Origin: Pseudomonadota bacterium
GTDB lineage: Bacteria > Pseudomonadota > Alphaproteobacteria > Rhizobiales > Xanthobacteraceae
Length of the DNA: 12,528 nucleotides
Assembly (NCBI GenBank): GCA_023432845.1
Contig: JAEZEY010000483.1
Coordinates: 1-12,528, forward strand
Direction of reading: 5' to 3'
Part shown: piece after piece, positions 1-6,819 of the stretch
How positions within the stretch are numbered: the stretch's first letter is position 1
How the letters are laid out: every line of letters starts with the position of its first letter
Position numbers and translations under genes: made by a program
The notes under the pieces: generated by a model
What the model saw: only the letters and a program-made list of their open reading frames with translations
Told to the model about the DNA's origin: nothing
Databases searched by the model: none

Positions 1-3000
1 CCTTGATCACCTCGCAGCCCCAGCCGCGCAGCAGCACCGCCATGCCGTCGAGCACGGCCGGCTCGTTGTCGATGCACACTGCGACGGTGCCGGCGAGTTG
101 ACCCGGATCGACGCGGCTTTCGTTGCGGGCAGTGAGCTCCACGGGCTTGGCGGCGGAGCGCGGCACCGTGACCATGAAATGCGAGCCGCCGCGGCGTGTG
201 CCGTGGACGTCGACGGATAGCGACAGCACGCGGGCGATACGCTCGACAATGGACAAGCCGAGGCCGAGGCCGCGGGCGATGCGTGCGCCCTGATCGAGGC
301 GATGGAATTCGATGAAGATGTCGCGGCGTTTGGACTCCGGGATGCCGACGCCGGTGTCGTAGACGTCGATGTGCAGGTCGCGGGCGTTACGGCGGCAGCC
401 GATCAGCACCTTGCCGCCTGGCGTATACTTGATCGCGTTGGAGACGAGGTTCTGCACCAGGCGGCGCAGCAGCCGGCGGTCGGAGTGCACCACCAGCGAA
501 CACGGCACGTATTTGAGCTCGAGCCCCTTGGCGGCGGCGAGCGGCGCGAATTCGAGTTCGATCTGCCGCATGATGTCGTCGATGCGGAACGACGACAGTT
601 CCGGCCGCATGGCGCCGGTATCGAGCCGCGACATGTCGAGCAGCGCGCTGAAGATCTCCTCGACCGCCTCGAGCGAGGCGTCGATATTGTCGACCAGCTT
701 GCGGTCGTCGCGGCTGCCGCGCTCGATCAGGCTGGTGACATAAAGCCGCGCGGCGTTGAGCGGCTGCAGGATGTCGTGGCTCGCGGCGGCGAGGAATTTG
801 GTTTTCGAGATGTTGGCGGCGTCGGCCTCGCCCTTGGCGCGGGCCAGTTCGGCATTGAGCAGTTCGAGCTCCTCGGTGCGCTCGCGCACGCGGCGCTCCA
901 GCGTCTCGTTGGCGCGCTCCAGCGCCTCGGCCGCTTCGACGCTCGCGGTGATGTCGGTGAAGGTGGTGACGATGCCGCCGTCGGGCATGTGGTTGGCGCG
1001 CACCTCGATGACCATGTCGCCGTTGGCTGAGCGCTCCATGAACACGTCGTTGCCGGAGATGTAGCGCTCGATCTGCGCGCGTACGAGACCTTCGACGCGG
1101 TCCGGTGCGACGTCGCCGCGCTGCGCATTGAAGCGCAGAATGTCGGCGAGGCTGTTGCCGACGCGAATCAGGCTCGGTGGCAGGTCGAGAATTTCGCCGA
1201 ACTGGCGGTTCCAGCAGATCAACTGCAGGTCTCGGTCGAACACGGCGATGCCCTGGCGCACGTGGTCGAGGGCGGTCTGCAGGATTTCGCGGTTGTACTG
1301 GATCGCGGCGGAGGCGTCGTCTAGCAGCTTGAGCGCCGCCTTGGTCGACACCGTGCGCTTGCGCAGCAACAGCGACAGCACGAGGCGCGATGACGGGCCG
1401 CCGATCGCCGAAGCCAGAATGTGCTCGGCGTGGCGCACCAGCCGGAAGTCGGCCTCGTCCTTGGGGTCGAGGCTGATGCGGTGCGTATTTGCGAACTCTT
1501 CGAACGAGGCGCGGGTGCGCTCCTCGCCCAGATAGCGCGCCACGGTGCCGGAGAGTTCCTCGACCGTCACCGCGGAGCGCCACAGCCGGAAGCTCGGGGC
1601 GATCGGCGTCAGGTCCGACGGCACGAAGGTGTTGGCCTGCAGCCGTTCGATCGGCGTCGGCTCGCGGCGCAGCGAGAAGCCGATGTAGAAAAGAACATTG
1701 ACCGCGAGGCTCCACACCAAGCCGTGCACCAGCGGCGAAAGGTCGAGGCCGAGGAAGTGTTGCGGGCGCAGCATGGCGATGCCCCACGGCCCTTCGGTGA
1801 GGATACGCTGGCCGATGACGCCGATGTCGGCAAAGGTCGGCAACAGCAGCGTGTAACTCCACATCAGCGTGCCGGCGACCATGCCGGCCATGGCGCCGGC
1901 CGCGGTCGCGCGCCGCCAGAACAGGCCGCCGAAGAACGCCGGCGCTAGTTGCGCCACCGCAGCGAAGGCCAACAGACCGATCGAGGAAAGCTGGGCGGGG
2001 CCGGCGGCACGGTAATAAAAATAGGCGAGGAAAAGGATGGCGAAGATCGATACCCGCCGCACCATGAGCAGCAGTGAGCCGAGATTCTCGCGGCCGGCCA
2101 GCAATGTGCTGCGCCGTTGCAGCACCAGCGGCATGATCAGATCGTTCGAGATCATGATCGACAGTGCAACCGACTCGACGATCACCATGGCGGTTGCGGC
2201 CGATAGGCCGCCGACGAAGGCCGCGATTGTCAGGATGTAGGAGCCGGTTTGCAGCGGCAGCGCCAGGACGAACATGTCGCTGTCGACAGGGCTGCCCTTG
2301 AAGACGAGAAGCCCGGCGACGGCGATCGGCACCACGAAGATATTGATGAGGACGAGATAGAGCGGGAACAGCCAGGCGGCGCGGCGGATCTCGCCCTCAT
2401 TGTTGTTCTCGACCACCGCGACGTGGAACTGGCGCGGCAGCAGGATGATGGCGATGAACGACAGGAAAGTGGTGGCCAGCAATACGTCGAATGCAGGTTC
2501 CCGCGTCAGCAGTCCCGCGGTCTGTGCATTGTTGCGTGCTGCTTCGAATAGCGCATCCGGTCCGTCGAACATCCAGAAGGTAATGAAGATGCCGACCGCA
2601 AGAAAGGCGAACAGCTTGACGATGGATTCCGCCGCGATGGCCAGCATCAGGCCGTCCTGGTGCTCGGTTGCGTCGATGTGACGAGTGCCGAAGAGGACGG
2701 CGAAGGTCGCCATCGACAGCGCCACGAACAACGCGATGTCGCCGAGCAATGGCCGCGCCATGTCGTCGGCCGGCGTGGCATGGGCGAGGATGACTTCGAG
2801 CGACGCCGAGACGGCTTTGAGTTGCAGCGCGATGTACGGAATGGTGCCGACGATGGCGATCAGCGCGACGGTGGCGGCGACCGCTTGGCCCTTGCCGTAG
2901 CGCGCGGCGATGAAGTCGGCGATCGAGGTGATGTTCTGCGCCTTGGCCAGCCGCACGATGCGCACCAGCAGCGGCGAGAACAGGCCGATCATCAGCACCG

Positions 3001-3274
3001 GACCGATATAGATGGTCAGGAACTCGTAGCCTGTGCGCGGAACCGAGCCGACCGAGCCGAAGAAGGTCCATGAGGTGCAGTAGATCGCCAGCGACAGCGG
3101 ATAGATCATCAGCCGGGCGCGGCCGGTTGCGCCGAGGCCCTGGCTCGGCCCGCCCTGAGCGACGCCGCCCAGCACACGGCTGCGCCCGCGCCGGCGGTCG
3201 CCATAGCTCGCAATCAGGAACAGAAGGCCGATATAGCCCAGCGCAACCGCTATAACGACCCAGCCTTGCAGCAT
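1..3274 (-). CDS. Sodium:solute symporter-PAS-hybrid sensor histidine kinase (CrbS/MxtR/CbrA-like), 3' end cut off
   Basis: The frame stays open from an ATG at 3274-3272 to the window edge, giving 1,091 residues. GGAG lies six bases before the start. Residues 1 to about 540 are a multi-helix symporter-like (SSF/PutP) membrane domain starting MLQGWVVIAVALGYIGL, with the SLAIYCTSWTFFGSVG stretch near W69 that is typical of this kinase class. A PAS-like domain (ILQTALDHVRQGIAVFDRD) covers about 660-780 and is followed by a probable coiled coil. The phosphoacceptor is H833 in AAASHDILQPLNAARL; the ATPase has an N box (N942, N946), G1 (D973-T-G-V-G-I) and G2 (G1002-L-G-L-G1006). A receiver begins near 1064 (AVCIDNEP, acidic D1069/E1071); its phospho-Asp is off-window. 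Relatives CrbS and MxtR act with a LuxR-type regulator and control acetate-related genes; the ligand here is unknown. No response regulator is visible, though one could lie past position 1. Confidence 0.93.
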   Translation of the reverse strand, partial: MLQGWVVIAVALGYIGLLFLIASYGDRRRGRSRVLGGVAQGGPSQGLGATGRARLMIYPLSLAIYCTSWTFFGSVGSVPRTGYEFLTIYIGPVLMIGLFSPLLVRIVRLAKAQNITSIADFIAARYGKGQAVAATVALIAIVGTIPYIALQLKAVSASLEVILAHATPADDMARPLLGDIALFVALSMATFAVLFGTRHIDATEHQDGLMLAIAAESIVKLFAFLAVGIFITFWMFDGPDALFEAARNNAQTAGLLTREPAFDVLLATTFLSFIAIILLPRQFHVAVVENNNEGEIRRAAWLFPLYLVLINIFVVPIAVAGLLVFKGSPVDSDMFVLALPLQTGSYILTIAAFVGGLSAATAMVIVESVALSIMISNDLIMPLVLQRRSTLLAGRENLGSLLLMVRRVSIFAILFLAYFYYRAAGPAQLSSIGLLAFAAVAQLAPAFFGGLFWRRATAAGAMAGMVAGTLMWSYTLLLPTFADIGVIGQRILTEGPWGIAMLRPQHFLGLDLSPLVHGLVWSLAVNVLFYIGFSLRREPTPIERLQANTFVPSDLTPIAPSFRLWRSAVTVEELSGTVARYLGEERTRASFEEFANTHRISLDPKDEADFRLVRHAEHILASAIGGPSSRLVLSLLLRKRTVSTKAALKLLDDASAAIQYNREILQTALDHVRQGIAVFDRDLQLICWNRQFGEILDLPPSLIRVGNSLADILRFNAQRGDVAPDRVEGLVRAQIERYISGNDVFMERSANGDMVIEVRANHMPDGGIVTTFTDITASVEAAEALERANETLERRVRERTEELELLNAELARAKGEADAANISKTKFLAAASHDILQPLNAARLYVTSLIERGSRDDRKLVDNIDASLEAVEEIFSALLDMSRLDTGAMRPELSSFRIDDIMRQIELEFAPLAAAKGLELKYVPCSLVVHSDRRLLRRLVQNLVSNAIKYTPGGKVLIGCRRNARDLHIDVYDTGVGIPESKRRDIFIEFHRLDQGARIARGLGLGLSIVERIARVLSLSVDVHGTRRGGSHFMVTVPRSAAKPVELTARNESRVDPGQLAGTVAVCIDNEPAVLDGMAVLLRGWGCEVIK

Positions 3275-3289
3275 TCAGCGCTCCGGACA

Positions 3290-3304
3290 GGGAGCTAAGC
3301 TCCC
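3290..3304. promoter_or_regulatory. Perfect palindrome in the sensor-kinase leader (possible operator or RNA hairpin)
   Basis: GGGAGCT-A-AGCTCCC is a perfect 7-bp inverted repeat around one base. It lies 16 bases upstream of the kinase start codon, between a possible -10 box and the ribosome binding site. A one-base loop makes it a poor RNA hairpin unless the inner pairs open, so a dimeric repressor site is at least as likely. No factor is assigned. Confidence 0.45.
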
Positions 3305-3317
3305 TCGTTTACTGGCT

Positions 3318-3323
3318 ATTTTA
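3318..3323 (-). promoter_or_regulatory. Candidate -10 box for the sensor-kinase gene
   Basis: Read on the minus strand the hexamer is TAAAAT (five of six to TATAAT), in one of the few AT-rich patches of the intergenic region. Initiation about seven bases downstream would give a leader of roughly 37 bases that includes the 3290-3304 palindrome. The position expected for a -35 box (3341-3346) reads TACCCT, a poor match, so an activator or another sigma factor may be needed. Confidence 0.25.
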
Positions 3324-3392
3324 TCCGCCCCGGGCGCGGAAGGGTAGCCGCCGATTCCGGGCCGGACCTGGGGCGTCCCGCGGCAATCGAGG

Positions 3393-3406
3393 ATGATCTG
3401 GATCAT
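3393..3406. promoter_or_regulatory. Palindromic CRP/FNR-like site in the divergent intergenic region
   Basis: ATGATC-TG-GATCAT is a perfect 6-bp inverted repeat with a 2-base centre. It keeps the TGAT-N4-ATCA core of FNR/FixK boxes (TTGAT-N4-ATCAA) and differs only in the outermost base of each half. Its centre is about 40 bases before the start site implied by the possible -10 at 3428-3433, the spacing of a class II activated promoter. It is 125 bases from the kinase start, so it could serve both genes. The regulator is an inference. Confidence 0.4.
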
Positions 3407-3427
3407 TTAACTGCCGCACGCCGCCGG

Positions 3428-3433
3428 TCTACT
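3428..3433 (+). promoter_or_regulatory. Weak candidate -10 box for the exonuclease-CBS-nucleotidyltransferase gene
   Basis: TCTACT matches TATAAT at four of six positions. With a start near 3440 it would lie about 40 bases from the centre of the 3393-3406 palindrome and leave a leader of about 30 bases. The hexamer alone is weak; the spacing to the palindrome is the main support. Confidence 0.2.
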
Positions 3434-3469
3434 CTGCAGTCAACCAGAATCGCTCGGGAGGGGCACTTT

Positions 3470-5590
3470 ATGGCGATTAACGGCAACGCGACGCCGCTGA
3501 TTTCGCTCAATGCCGTGGTCGTGGATACCGAAACTACCGGGCTGGACCCGGCCAAGGCGCGGGTCGTCGAGATAGGGCTGGTACCGCTGAACGGCGGCAG
3601 GCTCGACGAATCCGGTGCGCAGCGCCGTCTGGTCAACCCCGGCGAGGCGATCCCGCCGGCGTCCACGAAAATTCACCACATCGACGACGCGATGGTTGCG
3701 GACGCGCCGGCCTTTACCGGCGCCTGGCCGCCGCTCGCCGAGCGGCTCGCAGACGTCGTCTGGATCGGCCATACGCTCGGCTTCGATCTCGCTGTGCTCA
3801 AGCGCGAATGCGAGCGCGCCGGTCTGACCTGGCGGAAGCCCCGTACGCTCGACACGCGCCTCCTGGCGCAGGTGGTGGAGCCGAGGCTCGGCGGCTACAC
3901 GCTGGAGCATCTCGCCAGTTGGCTAGGTGTCACCGTCGCCGACCGGCATTCGGCAGTCGGCGACGCCACCCTCACCGCGCGCATTTTTCTCGCGCTGCTG
4001 CCGAAGCTGCGCGAAGGCAATATCCGCACGCTGGCGGAAGCCGAGAAGGCGTGTCTCGCACTCAGCGAGGTGCTCGACGACCAGCATCGCGCCGGCTGGG
4101 AACAGGCCGTGGTGCAGCCGCGCGGCCGCGTGCGCGGGTCGCTCGATCGCATCGATACCTATCCGTACCGCCACCGGGTCGCCGATGTGATGACACCGGC
4201 GGTCAAGACCATCACCGCGACAGCGCCATTGTCCGACGCGCTCACCATGATGGTGCGCGCGAAGATATCGTCCCTACTGGTCGCACCCGGTGCGGCCGAT
4301 GGACCTTTGCGGGTTGCCGATGCCGCCATCGTCACCGAGCGTGATGTCATGCGCGCGCTTGACGAACGCGGCGTGGATGCACTCCAGACGCCGGTGGGAA
4401 ATCTGGCCAGCCGGCCGGTAATTGCCTTGCCACGCGAGGCCTTCGTTTATCGCGCGCTCGGTCGCATGAGCCGGCACCGGCTGCGCCATCTCGTTGTCGA
4501 GAACGAAGATGGTGAGGTCTGCGGCATTGTCAGTTCGCGCGACCTGTTGAAGCTACGCGCACAGGAGGTGACCATTCTCGGCGATGCGGTCGACACCGCC
4601 GCCGATATTCAAGAGCTAGGCGCTGCCTGGGCACGGCTGCCGCGCGCAGCGGAGGGCCTCCTCGCCGAAGGCGTCAGCGCCCGCGACATCGCCGCGGTTA
4701 TCTCTCGCGAGCTTGGCGCGCTGACGCGGCGCGCCGGTGTGCTGGCCGAGCGGCGCATGCAAGCCGACGGCAAGGGCGGTCCGCCGTGCGCCTATGCTCT
4801 CTGCGTGCTCGGCTCGGCCGGGCGCGGCGAAAGCCTGCTGGCGATGGACCAGGACAACGCTCTTGTGTTTGCCGAAGGCGACCCGGGCAGTTCTGAAGAT
4901 CTCTGGTTCAAGGAGTATGCCACCATCGTCGCCGACGTTCTGCACGAGGTCGGCGTGCCGTATTGCGCCGGCGGCGTCATGGCCAAGAACGAAGCCTGGC
5001 GCGGTTCGCTGGCGACGTGGCGGGAGCGGCTCGCGTCGTGGCTGACGCGGTCGTCGCCGGCTGACCTGCTCGCGGTCGATATCTTTTTCGATCTGCTCGC
5101 AGTTCATGGCGATGCGCGGCTGGCAAACGAAATCTGGCGCAGCGGCTTCGATGGTGCGCAGGGCAACGTGATGTTCGCGAAGCTGCTCGCCGAAGCCGGC
5201 GGTGAAGTGACCCCCAGCCTGACGATGCTCGGCGGCATCCGCACGGAAAATGGCCGCATCGACCTCAAACGTGCCGGGCTGTTTGGCATCGTCACGCTCG
5301 CCCGCGTGCTGGCGGTTCGCTATCACTTCGTTGAGCGATCGACGCCGGCGCGTCTGGCGGCCGCGGCGGCATCGGGGCGTGGCGCCGCCGACCTCGAAGC
5401 GCTCGAACGGGCTCAGGCCGTATTCCTCGACCTGATCCTCGCCCAGCAACTGGCTGATATGCATGCCGGGCAACCCCCGGGCAACAAGGTCGAGGTCAAG
5501 GCGTTGAACGCCGAGCAGCGCGGCAATCTGAAAGTCGCGCTCGGCTCCGTACAGCATCTGTCGACGCTGACGCAGGATCTTCTGTACTGA
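3470..5590 (+). CDS. DnaQ-like 3'-5' exonuclease / CBS pair / DUF294 nucleotidyltransferase fusion
   Basis: The 706-residue protein starts at ATG, six bases after a strong GGAGGGG ribosome binding site (3457-3463). Residues 14-180 are a complete DEDDh exonuclease: D19 and E21 in VVDTETTGLD, D106 in GHTLGFDLAVL, H160 and D165 in RHSAVGD. Residues about 235-365 hold two CBS motifs (VADVMTPAVKTI...TERDVMRAL; VGNLASRPVIAL...GIVSSRDLLKL), which usually bind adenine nucleotides. Residues about 380-540 form a DUF294/GlnD-like nucleotidyltransferase with GSAGRGE (448-454), D460-Q-D462 and a probable third metal ligand at D537 in VDIFFD. The remainder is the family's C-terminal helical domain. Typical CBS-DUF294 proteins carry a cyclic-nucleotide-binding domain in front; here an exonuclease takes that place. 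All catalytic residues are present. The protein is probably cytosolic and may process nucleic acid or a nucleotide signal; its substrate and link to the divergent kinase are unknown. Confidence 0.92.
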   Translation: MAINGNATPLISLNAVVVDTETTGLDPAKARVVEIGLVPLNGGRLDESGAQRRLVNPGEAIPPASTKIHHIDDAMVADAPAFTGAWPPLAERLADVVWIGHTLGFDLAVLKRECERAGLTWRKPRTLDTRLLAQVVEPRLGGYTLEHLASWLGVTVADRHSAVGDATLTARIFLALLPKLREGNIRTLAEAEKACLALSEVLDDQHRAGWEQAVVQPRGRVRGSLDRIDTYPYRHRVADVMTPAVKTITATAPLSDALTMMVRAKISSLLVAPGAADGPLRVADAAIVTERDVMRALDERGVDALQTPVGNLASRPVIALPREAFVYRALGRMSRHRLRHLVVENEDGEVCGIVSSRDLLKLRAQEVTILGDAVDTAADIQELGAAWARLPRAAEGLLAEGVSARDIAAVISRELGALTRRAGVLAERRMQADGKGGPPCAYALCVLGSAGRGESLLAMDQDNALVFAEGDPGSSEDLWFKEYATIVADVLHEVGVPYCAGGVMAKNEAWRGSLATWRERLASWLTRSSPADLLAVDIFFDLLAVHGDARLANEIWRSGFDGAQGNVMFAKLLAEAGGEVTPSLTMLGGIRTENGRIDLKRAGLFGIVTLARVLAVRYHFVERSTPARLAAAAASGRGAADLEALERAQAVFLDLILAQQLADMHAGQPPGNKVEVKALNAEQRGNLKVALGSVQHLSTLTQDLLY

Positions 5591-5595
5591 AGCGT

Positions 5596-6780
5596 TTGAC
5601 CGCGCCTGCGGAGTGGCGCATTGAAGGCGCCGGAACGACGCGGATCGCGGCGTTTCCTTGGAAGTCTCGCCGCTTGTCTGCTTCGCCCGGAACCAATCAC
5701 CTGACGCTGTTCCGCGACACCGCGGAAACGATGCTGTTCGCCGCCGTGGGCGGGCTGGCATTGGGCTTCGCCGGCATGCCGGCCGGTTTCCTCTCGGGCT
5801 CCATTCTCTTCGTTGCCATTGCCGCGCTTGCCGGCCGGCCAATGCGTGTGCCGACGCCGATGATGCGCGTGCTGATCGTCCTGATCGGCATTTCGCTCGG
5901 TGCCGTGGTCACGCCGGAAACCCTGCGCGGCATCGCCACCTATCCGCTCAGCATCGCAGTGCTGATCGCAGCGACCATCGGCATCACCGTCGCCGGCACC
6001 GTCTATCTGCGTATGGTGCACGGCTGGGATCCGCTCACGGCCTATCTCGGTTCGGTGCCAGGCGGGTTGTCGCAGGTGATGGCACTGGCGATCGAGTACA
6101 GGGCCGATGTTCGCGGCGTGGCGATCGTGCAGACCGCGCGCATCATCATTCTGGCCGTCGGCCTGCCGGCCTTGTTCGCGGGATTGGGCTTGATTGATCA
6201 CGTTGCCGCGCCAGTGCTGGCACAGTTCGACCCGTCGCAGGCGGGCGCACTCGTCATCCTTGTCGTGGCCTCATCGGCAGCCGCAGTCCTTGCTCAACGC
6301 CTCAGGTTCCCCGGCGGTCTGCTGTTCGGCGCCATGGTCACTTCGGCGGTGCTGCATGGCACCGACACTTTGCGCGTCGTGATGCCGTGGTGGCTGACCT
6401 ATTCGGTGATGATCGCGTTCGGCGCGGTGAGCGGCGCGCGCTTCGCCAACACGCCGGTGCGCCTGCTGTTGCAGTATACCGGCGCGGCGTTCGGGGTGTT
6501 CGCCGTCGCCGTCGTCGTCGCGGCCGGATTTGCCGGCCTCTTGTTGCTGCTGCTCGACGTCCCGGCCGCCGAGGTGATGGTCGCTTACGCGCCCGGCGCG
6601 GTCGACGCCATGCTGCTGCTGGCGCTCGCGCTCAGTTTCGACCCCGTCTATGTCGGTACGCACCACCTGGTGCGCATCATTTTCGTGATGGGCACCACGC
6701 CCTTCGTGGTGCGGCTGCGTGCCCGCGGCGCCGACAAGGGGCCGCCGGTCAAGCCGTCAGCGGATTCGATCGATGATTGA
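5596..6780 (+). CDS. AbrB-family (PF05145) inner-membrane protein, putative transporter
   Basis: The longest form is 394 residues and very hydrophobic from residue 46 on. The two halves are related: SVPGGLSQVMALA (153-165) followed by a VQTARII helix is echoed by YAPGAVDAMLLLALAL (331-346) followed by HHLVRII. This internal repeat is the AbrB_dup pattern. The family is often labelled ammonia monooxygenase or AbrB regulator, which is misleading; it is an inner-membrane protein of unsettled transport role. It follows the fusion gene by five bases, so they are probably co-transcribed. The start is uncertain. TTG at 5596 is the first possibility but has only a weak upstream site. TTG at 5674 (residue 27) has GGAAG nine bases upstream. 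ATG at 5731 (residue 46) would remove LFRDTAET, which I expect to belong to the first helix. Confidence 0.85.
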   Translation: MTAPAEWRIEGAGTTRIAAFPWKSRRLSASPGTNHLTLFRDTAETMLFAAVGGLALGFAGMPAGFLSGSILFVAIAALAGRPMRVPTPMMRVLIVLIGISLGAVVTPETLRGIATYPLSIAVLIAATIGITVAGTVYLRMVHGWDPLTAYLGSVPGGLSQVMALAIEYRADVRGVAIVQTARIIILAVGLPALFAGLGLIDHVAAPVLAQFDPSQAGALVILVVASSAAAVLAQRLRFPGGLLFGAMVTSAVLHGTDTLRVVMPWWLTYSVMIAFGAVSGARFANTPVRLLLQYTGAAFGVFAVAVVVAAGFAGLLLLLLDVPAAEVMVAYAPGAVDAMLLLALALSFDPVYVGTHHLVRIIFVMGTTPFVVRLRARGADKGPPVKPSADSIDD

Positions 6781-6787
6781 TCGCATC

Positions 6788-6811
6788 TTCCTCGCCGCAA
6801 GCGGGGAGGAA
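6788..6811. terminator. Hairpin between convergent genes, possible bidirectional terminator
   Basis: TTCCTCGCCGC (6788-6798) faces GCGGGGAGGAA (6801-6811), giving ten pairs out of eleven with one G-G mismatch; opening the innermost pair leaves a CAAG loop. It fills most of the 39 bases between the AbrB gene stop and the hemA stop. No U-rich run follows on either strand, so it is not a textbook intrinsic terminator. Confidence 0.4.
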
Positions 6812-6819
6812 TAAGGGAA

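Noticed and set aside
387..1862. A long minus-strand reading frame (491 residues) inside the sensor-kinase gene
   Set aside because: It is in another frame of the kinase gene, is rich in Arg, Ala and Pro with no domain, and overlaps clear kinase and PAS motifs. This is a usual effect of high GC with third-position bias.
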